DNA from: Clostridium punense
GTDB lineage: Bacteria > Bacillota > Clostridia > Clostridiales > Clostridiaceae
Reading direction: 5' to 3'
Length of the DNA stretch: 64,000 nucleotides
Assembly: GCF_017874425.1 (NCBI RefSeq)
Contig: NZ_JAGGLL010000023.1
Span: 1 to 64,000 of the forward strand
Notes under the pieces: model-generated
Databases searched by the model: none
The model's input: only the letters and a program-made list of their open reading frames with translations
Told to the model about the DNA's origin: nothing
Translations under genes and position numbers: made by a program
Shown here: positions 1-8,855 of the stretch, in pieces
Layout of the letters: each line of letters begins with the position of its first letter
How positions within the stretch are numbered: position 1 is the first letter of the stretch

Positions 1-104
1 TAATCACATATTCATCTTAAACTACTTGTTTATAAATAATAAAATTCTATGAAAATAGAAGTAAATAAAAGATAAATTAAAATTATTGAGGTAGGAGGAA
101 TATA

Positions 105-755
105 ATGAAAAAACGTTGTTTTACTTTATCTCTAGTTTTACTTTTTCTTCTTACCTTAATACCATCAATTCCAAGTTATGCAAGTGAAATTTCTCATTCT
201 GCTACTGAACTAAATTGCAAGAAGATCCTTGACTTTAAGTTAGCTAATCACAAGTTATGGGATGATCATGTTACTTGGACAAGAAACTATATTGTAAGTT
301 ATTTATCTAATTCAGAAAATAAGGACGAAACCTTGCAAAGGTTATTAAAAAACCAAGATGACATTGGAGAATCCTTTGGAGTTTTTTATGGAATTGAAAA
401 TGGGAAAAAAATATCTCAACTTTTCAGAGAACATATCTCTATAGCAGGTCAAGTTGTGGCTGCTGCTAAATCAGGTAATACAGCTGATTTAGAAAAGTAC
501 AATTCCCTATGGTTTAAAAATGCAGATGATATTACTAACCTTTTAAGTAGCTTAAATCCTAACCTTTCAAAGAAAGATTTAAAAGAAATGTTTTATAAAC
601 ATCTTCAATTAGTTACAACTCAAGCAGTGGCTGAATTAAACAAGAACTGGAAGGAATCTATTTCCGCTTATGATGAAGGTGAAATACATATGCTCAAATT
701 TTCAGATATGATTACTGACGCAATGATAAAACAATTTCCAGACAAATTTAGATAA
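105..755 (+). CDS. Secreted helical protein of unknown function
   Basis: The 216-residue product starts with a lysine-rich n-region and a hydrophobic core ending in PSYASE, a typical Sec signal peptide with probable cleavage after ALA near residue 26. There is no lipobox, so it should be released or loosely wall-held. The mature part is predicted helical, with aromatic and histidine residues spread through it (LWDDHVTWTRNY near residue 50, KHLQLVTTQAVAELNKNW near 165). It may be a helical bundle. No catalytic motif is recognised and I cannot assign a family. The start is firm: AGGAGG at 93-98 lies 6 bases before the ATG. It is monocistronic, followed by a strong terminator at 776-808. Function is unknown. 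Confidence 0.8.
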   Translation: MKKRCFTLSLVLLFLLTLIPSIPSYASEISHSATELNCKKILDFKLANHKLWDDHVTWTRNYIVSYLSNSENKDETLQRLLKNQDDIGESFGVFYGIENGKKISQLFREHISIAGQVVAAAKSGNTADLEKYNSLWFKNADDITNLLSSLNPNLSKKDLKEMFYKHLQLVTTQAVAELNKNWKESISAYDEGEIHMLKFSDMITDAMIKQFPDKFR

Positions 756-775
756 TTACTAGTTCTAAGGAGTTT

Positions 776-808
776 AACCCCTAACTTTTCACAGTTAGGG
801 GTTTCTTT
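776..808 (+). terminator. Rho-independent terminator of the secreted protein gene
   Basis: Perfect 10-bp stem AACCCCTAAC / GTTAGGGGTT with an 8-base loop, followed by a T-rich stretch. It lies about 20 bases after the stop codon at 755. Confidence 0.85.
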
Positions 809-863
809 ATTACTATAGAAGTAACTCACTTTTTATACACATTTTAAAAATCTTAAAAAACTG

Positions 864-892
864 TTGACATCATACCTTGTATATAATATAAT
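864..892 (+). promoter_or_regulatory. Consensus sigma-A promoter of tRNA-Pro
   Basis: TTGACA at 864-869 and TATAAT at 887-892, separated by exactly 17 bp. This is a perfect consensus promoter. Transcription would start near 899, just ahead of the tRNA at 905. Confidence 0.9.
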
Positions 893-904
893 ATTCTTTG
901 TCGG

Positions 905-980
905 CGGGGTGTAGCGCAGATGGGAGCGCGCGTGGTTTGGGACCATGAGGTCGCAGGTTCAATCCCTGTCACCCCGACCA
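905..980 (+). tRNA. tRNA-Pro (anticodon UGG)
   Basis: A 76-base cloverleaf can be folded. The acceptor stem CGGGGTG pairs with CACCCCG, followed by the discriminator A and an encoded CCA at 978-980. The anticodon arm CGTGG-TTTGGGA-CCATG puts TGG in the anticodon, which reads proline codons. The T arm contains GGTTCAATCC. It has its own consensus promoter and its own terminator, so it is a single-gene transcript. Confidence 0.96.
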
Positions 981-1015
981 AAAGAGAATTACTTAATGTA
1001 ATTCTCTTTTTTATT
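981..1015 (+). terminator. Terminator after tRNA-Pro
   Basis: Inverted repeat AAAAGAGAATTAC / GTAATTCTCTTTT with a 5-base loop and a T tail, starting immediately after the encoded CCA. It may also serve the membrane-protein gene ending at 1029 on the other strand, since the left arm begins with an A run. Confidence 0.85.
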
Positions 1016-1028
1016 TTCTCTAGTTGGA

Positions 1029-1442
1029 TTAATTAATATTAATATGGAGCAATATGAGAAGTATAGCTGCCAAAGCTCCTATGACATGGTATTGAGTAAA
1101 TTTTCCACTCCTATTTCTATACATAAACTTGTTCATTATACCTATAAATATTGCAAACAGTAGTGCTAGAGCTGCTAGAAATCCACTAAGACTAAAGCCT
1201 ATATTATTATACATTATAGTAGTATGCACCACTAAAGCTAGAAAAGCTCCCATTCCACATAACCCATGATTTTTTTCTAGTATCTTCATCAGTTTTTTAG
1301 TATTATCTATCAGTTTCCTACTACCTCTTTTAGATAAACCTCTTATGAAGTTGTGATAAAATATATGCACAATAAACTTTAAAAAACAAATACAACTCAG
1401 TACAATGCAAACTATGCCCCAAAACTTTCCCAAAGCTATCAC
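1029..1442 (-). CDS. Small four-helix membrane protein, possible di-heme cytochrome b-like
   Basis: About 137 residues with four hydrophobic helices (near residues 8-31, 59-79, 84-104 and 118-135). Helices 2 and 4 each hold a histidine pair with 13 residues between (H59/H73 and H119/H133), one near each end of the helix. That is the spacing of bis-heme ligands in membrane b-type cytochromes and ferric-reductase-like domains, so a heme-binding redox protein is possible; this is inference from spacing only. The start used is a GTG preceded by AGGGGG at 1452-1457 with a 9-base gap. An in-frame GTG at 1460 overlaps that ribosome site and is less likely. It stands alone, divergent from the hydrogenase gene. 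No family is confidently recognised. Confidence 0.72.
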   Translation of the reverse strand: MIALGKFWGIVCIVLSCICFLKFIVHIFYHNFIRGLSKRGSRKLIDNTKKLMKILEKNHGLCGMGAFLALVVHTTIMYNNIGFSLSGFLAALALLFAIFIGIMNKFMYRNRSGKFTQYHVIGALAAILLILLHININ

Positions 1443-1914
1443 TCTTTGACTCCCCCTCACAGTAACTTATTTTAATATATGTATATTATTTTATTGCAAT
1501 AAGTTATTCCCATTATTTTTACTGAGATAACTGAAAATAAATAATAAATTAAAGATGTAGAGGATATTTTTGGTGAGTCATCATAAAAAATAAATAGTGA
1601 AAAATGCGAAATATATTTTTCCTAAGCCAAGGACACAGAACCTATTTATAGTTGAGCTCTTAATAGATTCTATAGATGTAGTACTACTGAAAATAGGACA
1701 TTAGCTTGATTAGTTATTTTTCCATAGTGCCTAACCAAGCAAACAGTGGCCCATACTAACTTATTTATCTTTTCAAGATACCTTGTTTAAAATTAGTATA
1801 AAACTACTATTGCTTAGGTAAAATAGATAATGTTATAATTTAACAATAATTCGGAATTATATGCCACTGTCTAATATTAAGTCTATGACTGTAATAAATA
1901 AATTGTTTTAGGAT
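1443..1914. other. Intergenic region between divergent genes
   Basis: About 470 AT-rich bases without a convincing reading frame. A sigma-A-like promoter for the hydrogenase is visible at 1810-1839. I see no riboswitch or repeat in it. Confidence 0.5.
1810..1839 (+). promoter_or_regulatory. Probable promoter of the hydrogenase gene
   Basis: TTGCTT at 1810-1815 and TATAAT at 1834-1839 with an 18-bp spacer. It would give a leader of about 70 bases before the start at 1915. Confidence 0.5.
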
Positions 1915-3273
1915 GTGTTATGTGTGAAAGAACAATATAGTGAACTGTTTCAATGTTTAATAAAGGCTTATTATAATGGAAGATTAGAAGAAAAAGTAAC
2001 TGAGCTATTTGAAGAAGATAATATAGATAGAGAACATTTAGCTGCTGTTATTTCTAGCCTTTGCGGTGTTGGGGTAAGTCTTAGCGATAATTACATAGAA
2101 GAATTAAAGGAAGCCATTAGAGCTTATGAACTTAATCATAAGGTAGTTAATAAGGTTAGAAAATGTGGCATGGACTGTAAAGTAGATAAAGATGGCAAAA
2201 CCCGTTGCCAAGAATCCTGCCCTTTTGATGCCATATTAGTTAATGAAGAGGAAAACACAACTTATATAAGCAGTGAAAGATGTACAGATTGTGGTTTTTG
2301 TGTAGAAGGTTGCCCTACAGGTAGTATTTTAGATAGAGTTGAATTTATTCCTCTTGTGGATTTACTTCAAGGAAATTCACCAGTGGTTGCAGCGGTGGCT
2401 CCAGCTATTATGGGCCAATTTGGAGATGAAGTTAGTATTAATCAACTAAGAACAGCCTTTAAAACTATGGGCTTTACGGATATGGTAGAGGTTGCTTTCT
2501 TTGCTGATATGTTAACTTTAAAAGAGGCAATAGAATTTGATGCCCATGTTAAATCAAAAGATGACTTTATGATAACTTCTTGCTGTTGTCCTATGTGGGT
2601 AGCTATGCTTAAGCGAGTTTATGGAGACTTAGTTAAGCATGTTTCTCCTTCTGTTTCTCCAATGATTGCAGCTGGAAGAGTTTTAAAGCATTTAAATCCT
2701 ACTGTTAAAGTGGTATTCATAGGACCTTGTGTAGCTAAAAAAGCTGAAATTAAAGAACCTGACCTTTTGGGCGATATAGATTTTGTATTAACTTTTGCAG
2801 AGCTTCAAGAAATCTTTAAAGCTTTAGAAATTAGCCCTTCAGTTCTTCCTGAAACTGAATCTGTAGAGTATGCTTCTCGTGGTGGAAGACTTTACGCTCG
2901 TACCGGTGGAGTTTCTACTGCCATTGCTGAATGTGTTGAGAGAATGTTCCCTGAAAAGCTTGAACTAGTTTCATCAGTTCAAGGGAATGGGGTTAAGGAA
3001 TGTAAAGAAATGCTAAACAACCTTCAAAAGGGCATCCTATCTGGAAACTTTATTGAAGGAATGGGCTGTGTTGGTGGCTGCGTTGGTGGTCCTAAAGCAA
3101 TTATTCCTAGAGATAAAGGTAGAGAAAGAGTAGATGACTTTGCCGAAAACTCTGCTATAAAGGTAGCTTATGATAGTGCTGTTATGAATGCAATGCTAGA
3201 TAAATTAGGCATATTCACCATAGAGGACTATAAGGATCATAAGAAAACAGAAATTTTCCACAGAGATTTTTAA
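1915..3273 (+). CDS. [FeFe]-hydrogenase with two [4Fe-4S] sites and TSCCCPMW H-cluster motif
   Basis: The 452-residue protein joins a helical N-terminus, a ferredoxin-like module and an H-cluster domain. Cluster cysteines are C84, C88, C98, C102 (CPFDA) and C123, C126, C129, C133 (CTDCGFC, CP). The H-cluster motifs are L1 TSCCCPMW (221-228), L2 GPCVAKKAE (270-278) and L3 MGCVGGCVGG (383-392). L1 has three consecutive cysteines and L3 lacks the usual GGGQP ending, which fits the group B type of clostridial [FeFe]-hydrogenases rather than classical group A. It should exchange protons and H2 in the cytoplasm using ferredoxin; direction and partner cannot be read. The first ATG lacks a clear ribosome site, so a downstream start such as the GTG at codon 4 is possible. 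Monocistronic, with a terminator at 3281-3316. No HydE, HydF or HydG maturase is in the window. Confidence 0.93.
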   Translation: MLCVKEQYSELFQCLIKAYYNGRLEEKVTELFEEDNIDREHLAAVISSLCGVGVSLSDNYIEELKEAIRAYELNHKVVNKVRKCGMDCKVDKDGKTRCQESCPFDAILVNEEENTTYISSERCTDCGFCVEGCPTGSILDRVEFIPLVDLLQGNSPVVAAVAPAIMGQFGDEVSINQLRTAFKTMGFTDMVEVAFFADMLTLKEAIEFDAHVKSKDDFMITSCCCPMWVAMLKRVYGDLVKHVSPSVSPMIAAGRVLKHLNPTVKVVFIGPCVAKKAEIKEPDLLGDIDFVLTFAELQEIFKALEISPSVLPETESVEYASRGGRLYARTGGVSTAIAECVERMFPEKLELVSSVQGNGVKECKEMLNNLQKGILSGNFIEGMGCVGGCVGGPKAIIPRDKGRERVDDFAENSAIKVAYDSAVMNAMLDKLGIFTIEDYKDHKKTEIFHRDF

Positions 3274-3280
3274 AAAACAT

Positions 3281-3316
3281 CCCCACATTAAGTAATTCTT
3301 AATGTGGGGACTCTTT
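3281..3316 (+). terminator. Terminator of the hydrogenase gene
   Basis: Perfect 12-bp stem CCCCACATTAAG / CTTAATGTGGGG with a 5-base loop, then CTCTTTAT. Confidence 0.85.
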
Positions 3317-3484
3317 ATATTATAACTTTTCAATGTGCACTCAGTTGCTAACTATGCACACTAAATACATCAATATGAGCTCTTTCTATTATAATTCTTT
3401 CAATAATAAGTTAAAGATACCTCAACAAAAGCTGCTAAAAAATCAGTCCTATGATTCCTCTTAATTAATATTAAGTAGGATATT

Positions 3485-5014
3485 CTATTCACCTACCACA
3501 ACAACTAATTCATTTGCCATGTTATCAATCTCAATTACTGAAGCTGCAACAGTTTGCATTGCTGCAACCTGTTCCTCTACTGATGCTGTTATTTCTTGCA
3601 TTTGAGCTGTTCCTTCTTTAGATAAAGTGTCTATATTTTTTATTATTTCTACAATGGTATTGGAATATTCGTTTGCTCTCTTATTTGAAGTTGCTATATT
3701 ATTTAATTTTAAATACACTTCTTCACTAACTTTAGCTGTATCCTCAAACATTTTTCCAGACTTTTCCACCATTTCAAGACCATTGTCCATTTTGCTTATA
3801 TTACTTTCCGTAGCTTCTATTGCCTTATTGGTATCTGCTAACACTTGCTCAATTAGCTGAGATATACTCTTTGCAGCTTCTGAAGACTTTTCTGCTAGGT
3901 TTCTAACTTCATCCGCAACAACAGCAAACCCCTTTCCCATTTCTCCAGCTCTAGCTGCTTCTATTGCTGCGTTAAGGGCAAGAAGATTTGTTTGGCTAGA
4001 AATACCACTAATAACCTGAGATATTTCACTTACTTCTGCTGAACGTTCCCCTAGTCTCTTAATCAAGAGTCTACTATTTTCAAAGTCCTTTTGAATATTT
4101 TTCATTTCTTCTACTGTTGCTTGAATTTCCTTTAAACTAATTTTAGAAGACTCAATGGCATTTTTACCTTCTTCATTTGCAAGCTCTGATTCAGTGCTTA
4201 TATCCTTTAAGTCCTTAGAAATACTATCTATAGTTGTTGAGGCACTGTCAATATAATTTATAGTATCCTCAAAGGTCATTGAAGTCTTCCCTGCATTATC
4301 TGCAATAACTTCATTTGCTGCTGTGGTTTCCTCTGCCATAATTTTTAAGCTATCTGCTGATTGGCTTAAATTACCTGATACTGCTTTAACTTTTTCTAGG
4401 ATAACAGATATCTTATCTAAAAGCTTTTCATTTTCTTCTGCCCCTGCTAACCCATCCATAAGAGCTTTTGATTTATCTACTACCTTTAAAACTGCATAAG
4501 TAACTACTAAAAAATTAATAAAGTTAGCTAAAGATGATACAATCCAAGCTTTTGTTAAACTTCTATCCCCAAAAAAACCATTAGTAATCATATCTGCTTG
4601 AACAAAGTAATCTACTCCAGTATAAATAATTGTAGAGAATATAAAGGCTACCTTTATGAATCTTATATCAAAATATAAAGAAGATAATATAATTGGAAAA
4701 GATAATATTATGTAAGCATTCCACTTAAAAGGCTTATAAATGGCTGCAATACCTATTACGCAACAAAATATTGCCACATATTTAAACCAAGGTTTATAGT
4801 GTAGTTTAAGTTTACTTAGTACAAAACTCACATTGAACACTAAAAATGCTACCAATAGTGGTACTTTCGATATTTCTAAAGAAATTGGAAATATCCTAAA
4901 GTAAATTAGCCCAAAGGTAATAGGCATAATTACAACTGCAGTGATAAAAAGTATAAATGCTACTTGTTTATTCACTTCATATTCATTCTTTATTAAATAT
5001 TCTTTTTTCTCCAT
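3485..5014 (-). CDS. Methyl-accepting chemotaxis protein with six-helix membrane domain
   Basis: The 509-residue receptor has six hydrophobic helices between residues 18 and 179 with only short loops, so there is no large extracellular sensor. The C-terminal 300 residues are a coiled-coil signalling domain with the conserved hairpin tip ([21 protein letters not shown], followed by [18 protein letters not shown]) that binds CheA and CheW. There is no obvious HAMP domain. It probably senses something within or across the membrane, such as energy state or a lipophilic cue; this is inference. The start ATG has CAGGAA about 6 bases ahead. No chemotaxis kinase genes are nearby. Confidence 0.9.
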   Translation of the reverse strand: MEKKEYLIKNEYEVNKQVAFILFITAVVIMPITFGLIYFRIFPISLEISKVPLLVAFLVFNVSFVLSKLKLHYKPWFKYVAIFCCVIGIAAIYKPFKWNAYIILSFPIILSSLYFDIRFIKVAFIFSTIIYTGVDYFVQADMITNGFFGDRSLTKAWIVSSLANFINFLVVTYAVLKVVDKSKALMDGLAGAEENEKLLDKISVILEKVKAVSGNLSQSADSLKIMAEETTAANEVIADNAGKTSMTFEDTINYIDSASTTIDSISKDLKDISTESELANEEGKNAIESSKISLKEIQATVEEMKNIQKDFENSRLLIKRLGERSAEVSEISQVISGISSQTNLLALNAAIEAARAGEMGKGFAVVADEVRNLAEKSSEAAKSISQLIEQVLADTNKAIEATESNISKMDNGLEMVEKSGKMFEDTAKVSEEVYLKLNNIATSNKRANEYSNTIVEIIKNIDTLSKEGTAQMQEITASVEEQVAAMQTVAASVIEIDNMANELVVVVGE

Positions 5015-5379
5015 GATAATTCCTGCAAATGCAGTTCCCCCCTTTTTCTGTATCTTTCAACCTATTATACCATAATATACTATTTTATTCATTATTTTTA
5101 CATAACTTATATATAAATACTTAAATATCAGCTAACTATAGTCCTAATTTTCTTTATCAATTATAAATCAATTTAATTCTTTATAACTATAAATTCATGA
5201 AATCTCAATTAACTTAGCTTAACTTAAGTATATCCACATTATAATTCTTAAAATATTACAATAATGAAAGCTTGCCTACAACTTTGTTAAGCAAATTATG
5301 TTTTATAAAATTTGAAGAATAGGATTTCAGCTTTAATTTCTTGTCCTTTTCTGTTATACTACCTCTCAGAGGTGATACT
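5015..5379. other. Intergenic region between chemoreceptor and HAD genes
   Basis: About 365 AT-rich bases between divergent genes. A TATACT box at 5355-5360 may be the -10 element of the HAD gene. Nothing else is recognised. Confidence 0.4.
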
Positions 5380-6033
5380 ATGATGAATAATATAAAAGCT
5401 GCAATTTTTGATATGGATGGAACAATTGTTGACTCCATGTGGGTTTGGGAGCAAATTGATTTAGAGTACCTAGCTAAGCATAATGTAGAAGCTTCACCTT
5501 TCTTAAAACATGATATTGCTCACTTAAGCTTTGATGAGGTTGCATTGTATTTTAAGAATGCTTTTAAATTACCCTATGACGTAGAAGAAATAAAAAATCA
5601 TTGGAATCAGATGGCTTTTGATAAATATAGTAATAGTGTAAAATTAAAACCAGGAATTGAGAGATTTTTAAAAGTGCTTAAAACTAAGGGAATAAAAGTT
5701 GCCCTTGCTACAAGTAATAATACTTTACTTTTAGAAGCTTGCTTAAAGGCTAACGGAATTTACGAATATTTTGATGTGATAACTCTAACTGATGAGGTTT
5801 CTAGAGGTAAGGACTTCCCTGATGTATATCTTTTAACTGCTGAAAGACTTCAGGTTAAGCCTGAGGAATGTGTGGTTTTTGAAGATATCCTTCCTGCAGT
5901 AAAAGGAGCTAAGGCTGCTGGAATGACTGTAGTTGGCGTATATGATGAGCATTCTAAGGATACTCATGAAGATATAAAACTTCACGCCGATAGATTTATT
6001 AATGAATATGATGAGATAAATAATGTTGTGTAA
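5380..6033 (+). CDS. HAD-superfamily hydrolase (beta-phosphoglucomutase-like)
   Basis: The 217-residue protein carries all four HAD motifs: DMDGTIVDS (nucleophile Asp and acid/base Asp near residue 10), ATSNN (motif II), a lysine in SRGKDFPD (motif III) and VFEDILPAVKGAKAAG (motif IV). The insert after motif I is the helical cap of subfamily I, as in beta-phosphoglucomutase and small sugar-phosphate phosphatases. It is likely a cytosolic phosphatase or mutase of unknown substrate. The start is the ATG at 5380 with AGAGGTG at 5368-5374. The longer frame from 5341 would run through the probable -10 box. A hairpin directly after the stop ends the transcript. Confidence 0.88.
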   Translation: MMNNIKAAIFDMDGTIVDSMWVWEQIDLEYLAKHNVEASPFLKHDIAHLSFDEVALYFKNAFKLPYDVEEIKNHWNQMAFDKYSNSVKLKPGIERFLKVLKTKGIKVALATSNNTLLLEACLKANGIYEYFDVITLTDEVSRGKDFPDVYLLTAERLQVKPEECVVFEDILPAVKGAKAAGMTVVGVYDEHSKDTHEDIKLHADRFINEYDEINNVV

Positions 6034-6060
6034 ACACTCTAATTTAGAGTGTTTTTCTTT
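6032..6060 (+). terminator. Terminator of the HAD gene
   Basis: AAACACTCT / AGAGTGTTT stem with an AT-only loop and a following TTTCTTT run, beginning inside the stop codon region. Confidence 0.8.
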
Positions 6061-6235
6061 ATTCAAATATTATAATAAACTCATAAATTTTTCTAGCCCT
6101 GCTATGTTGCATATAATTTTGTTAAATTGCTTATCTATGTAATTCATCGGAATACTGTATGAAATTTATTATTTATTACCTGTTACTTTTTAAAATTGTT
6201 CAATATTTCTCTCCTTGAAGAATACTATATTAGTA

Positions 6236-6412
6236 AGGCATCTTCAAAAAATAACTAAGTCAGTATGCTCGTCTATTTTGAGTTATACTGCGTCAACAGA
6301 ACCCTTAGATAGCTCCACTATCTAAGGAACCTTTTTCCTTGTCAGCACAAGCTTGCTTGTGAACTCAAAATATTCTTCACATCTTTGACTTGTTATTTAT
6401 TTTCAGATGCCT
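6236..6412. mobile_element. MITE-like palindromic element (about 177 bp, no ORF)
   Basis: The ends are imperfect terminal inverted repeats about 26 bp long: AGGCATCTTC... at 6236-6262 and its partner ...TTCAGATGCCT at 6386-6412. Nested inside are TATTTTGAGTT / AACTCAAAATA and TTAGATAG / CTATCTAA, so most of the element folds back on itself. It has no coding capacity. A clear target-site duplication is not visible; TAGTA occurs on both sides with a small offset. It could be a non-autonomous transposon relic or a structured RNA. Confidence 0.55.
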
Positions 6413-6437
6413 AATAGTATTTTATGGAGGTAGAAGT

Positions 6438-6881
6438 TTGACTACTTTTTTAATTTATCTTTTAATATTCACTTGTATTGGTCTTGGGATTTTTAACTAT
6501 TTAAATATACAAAAGCTGAATACTCAACAGCTTAAGCTTAGAGTGCTAGCTAAGCAAAATAAAGACTTAACAGCTCAAATAAACACTTTAAATAGACCTA
6601 TAGATAACTTGAAGATACTCTATCATCCTATTAACTGTCTTCATGGAGAAATAGCTAATAGAACTTCCCTATACTTAAGTCCCCTTTACAATAGTCCTGT
6701 ATTAAGAATTATTCATAGTGGTGTAAGGCTAGAAATCTTAGATCTTTGCGAAAGCTATGATACCCTTTGGTACGAAGTTAGAATAATCTGTGATGAAACT
6801 GTTAATATTAAGGGCTTTGTTAGGAAAGAGTTTGTTAAAGAATTAGAAACTGTTGAGACGGGTATTATTTATAAACCTTAA
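6438..6881 (+). CDS. Membrane-anchored protein with SH3-like domain
   Basis: The 147-residue product starts with a single transmembrane helix (residues 3-22), then a short coiled-coil-prone segment (about 28-55) and a C-terminal part resembling a bacterial SH3 domain (LYLSPLYNSPVLRII, WYEVR, GFVRKEFV). Such domains often bind cell wall or mediate protein contacts. The start is TTG at 6438 with GGAGG at 6426-6430 and a 7-base gap. An upstream ATG at 6390 lies inside the palindromic element and has no ribosome site. A terminator follows at 6892. The exact role is unknown. Confidence 0.7.
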   Translation: MTTFLIYLLIFTCIGLGIFNYLNIQKLNTQQLKLRVLAKQNKDLTAQINTLNRPIDNLKILYHPINCLHGEIANRTSLYLSPLYNSPVLRIIHSGVRLEILDLCESYDTLWYEVRIICDETVNIKGFVRKEFVKELETVETGIIYKP

Positions 6882-6891
6882 AAAACTTTTA

Positions 6892-6932
6892 AAAAAGGTG
6901 CTATCCTATTTTATTTAGAATAGCACCTTTTT
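6892..6932 (+). terminator. Terminator of the SH3-like gene
   Basis: AAAGGTGCTAT...ATAGCACCTTT inverted repeat with a T tail. Confidence 0.8.
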
Positions 6933-7134
6933 ATATAATTTTCTATTAAAGTCTCACCAAGCAAAGTACTTAAGCTTACTACTTAGGAGATAATTTATCC
7001 TCAACAAACAGAACTTGTTCCAGCAAAGGGATTTTTAAAAACTGATTTCTCACTTATAGAGCCAAGTAGACTTGCCATTTTAAAAACCTTATTAAATAAT
7101 AATCACTCCTTCTTGGTTATTAAAGATCTATCTT

Positions 7135-7932
7135 TTAATACTGTCCTAATACGCCTTTTTTCTTTGCTATCTTTGCACACTGATTAAAAACAATTATCCC
7201 TATTAAGAGATAAGCAAGGGAGTTTGCAATTACTAGTCCATAATACCCCAAGGATATATCTGCAAGAGTTTCATTTCCAAGGGTTATGTCATAGACTTTT
7301 TCTATAGTTGGTCTAAAAGGTAACACCATTGATAATATTGATCCCATTCCACTTGTTCCTACCATAACCAAACTTATTAAAAAGTATTGAACTAAGTTTA
7401 ATAGGGATTGAACCTTTTTAAATATAAGAGCTAGCCCTGCAAGGACTAAGGAAATTCCTAACATACTAAAAATTCCTAAAAATATTACTAATAATATTGG
7501 TAGTAGATCTATGTTAAGCCAATAATTAGTAGTTGCCATAATGCTAAATAGCACTATAAAGGAAATTATCAAATTCACCAATAAGTTTGCAAGGCTTCTT
7601 ACCACTAATACATTATGTAGTCCTAAGCTAGACATACTTATTTGTTCTAAGGTTCCCTTACTAGCATCATTTATCACCCCATAAGCAGTATCTGAATAAG
7701 CCGATACCATCACAGTCCATAAAAAGTATCCTATAACAAAGCCCTCTAAAGTCTGTCCTAAATCAAGGGGAGCTACCTTCATACTTGTGCCAAACAGCTT
7801 CATTCCAAAAAACATAGCAATGAATAAGGCGTAAAAAGTCATTATTTCTGAAAGAGTATTGAACTTATATCTCACCATCTCTTTTATGGATTTTTCAAAA
7901 GATACTTTAAACACATAAAATAACTTCCTCAT
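7135..7932 (-). CDS. ABC-2 type exporter permease
   Basis: The 265-residue protein has about six transmembrane helices in the ABC-2 arrangement: the first after a short basic N-terminus, then pairs around residues 60-80, 105-135, 145-170 and 175-200, and a final helix at 235-255. It is the membrane half of a two-gene exporter with the ATPase just upstream. The two genes overlap by one base (TAATG), indicating coupled translation. The cargo is unknown; small ABC-2 pairs of this kind export drugs, antimicrobial peptides or polysaccharides. No terminator is clear downstream. Confidence 0.85.
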   Translation of the reverse strand: MRKLFYVFKVSFEKSIKEMVRYKFNTLSEIMTFYALFIAMFFGMKLFGTSMKVAPLDLGQTLEGFVIGYFLWTVMVSAYSDTAYGVINDASKGTLEQISMSSLGLHNVLVVRSLANLLVNLIISFIVLFSIMATTNYWLNIDLLPILLVIFLGIFSMLGISLVLAGLALIFKKVQSLLNLVQYFLISLVMVGTSGMGSILSMVLPFRPTIEKVYDITLGNETLADISLGYYGLVIANSLAYLLIGIIVFNQCAKIAKKKGVLGQY

Positions 7933-8855
7933 TATTTTTTACCTCCACTAATAAGATTTAAGTACACTCTTTCAAAGTTAACTTCTTTTTGCTTTATTTC
8001 CTTAACCATTATTTCCTTTGCCTTTAAAGCATCAATGATATTATAAATTTCCTTTGAACTAAATATATCTATTTCAAGGAGGGAATCATCATTGGTAAAA
8101 TAAAAGTCATATCCTAGATTTAGTAAGTAATTCTTATGTTCCTGTGAAATTGGCTCTACTAAAACAAATTCGTAGGTCATACTTCTAAACATTTCTAAAA
8201 GGTTTGTCATTGTATCTTGTGCTACCAGCTTTCCCTTATTGATAACAACTACATCAGTACAAATATCCTGTACTAAGCTCATATCATGGGTACTTAAAAG
8301 CACAGTTTTTTTCATATCTTTAGCTATATCTCTTAAAACTTCTTTTATATCCATAAAGCTTTCAATATCTAATCCTAAGGTTGGCTCGTCCAAAAGAATA
8401 ATATCCGTATTGCAAATTAAGGTCATAGCTATGGCAGTTTTTTGCTGCATTCCTCTAGATAAATTATTAACTACTACATCCTTTTTTGCTGTAAGATTAA
8501 ATCTTTCCAGTAGCTCATCTATATTTTTCTCCACAGCTTTTCCGCCTAACCCTCGTAGCCCTGCAAAGTAACGTAGGTTTTCTCTTGGAGTTAATCTCCA
8601 ATAAAGATTTCTAGTTCCCTCAAACATTGCTGATATTTTATTTATGGATTTTTTATTATCTTGTCCTTCTAATTTAATTTCACCCTTATCTGGAATTAGT
8701 AAATTACAGATACTTTTTATTGTAGTAGTTTTCCCTGAACCATTTGGCCCCAGTATTGCACAGATATGTCCCTTTTCTACAGAAAAAGAAATATCATCTA
8801 CTGCTGTAGTATTCCCATACTTTTTCACTAAATTATTAACTTCTATTGCTTTCAA
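7932..8855 (-). CDS. ABC exporter ATP-binding protein
   Basis: The 307-residue ATPase has Walker A GPNGSGKTT (about residues 37-45), a signature NLSRGMQQK, Walker B ILLDEP and the switch histidine in STHD. The last 90 residues form the accessory C-terminal domain usual for ABC-2 drug and peptide exporters. The signature reads LSRGM rather than LSGGQ, which is common in this subfamily. The start is TTG at 8855 with GGGGGT 6 bases ahead. It pairs with the permease that follows. Confidence 0.88.
   Translation of the reverse strand: MKAIEVNNLVKKYGNTTAVDDISFSVEKGHICAILGPNGSGKTTTIKSICNLLIPDKGEIKLEGQDNKKSINKISAMFEGTRNLYWRLTPRENLRYFAGLRGLGGKAVEKNIDELLERFNLTAKKDVVVNNLSRGMQQKTAIAMTLICNTDIILLDEPTLGLDIESFMDIKEVLRDIAKDMKKTVLLSTHDMSLVQDICTDVVVINKGKLVAQDTMTNLLEMFRSMTYEFVLVEPISQEHKNYLLNLGYDFYFTNDDSLLEIDIFSSKEIYNIIDALKAKEIMVKEIKQKEVNFERVYLNLISGGKK

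Noticed and set aside
7003-7190. Plus-strand frame reading TELVPAKGFLKTDFSLIEPS between the SH3-like gene and the ABC-2 permease
   Set aside because: It looks slightly coding but lacks a start and ribosome site, runs into the antisense of the permease gene and matches no family I know.
8239-8571. Antisense open frames inside the ABC ATPases, chemoreceptors, hydrogenase-side and Csp-like genes
   Set aside because: They mirror conserved motifs of the real genes, lack ribosome sites and have no recognisable products.
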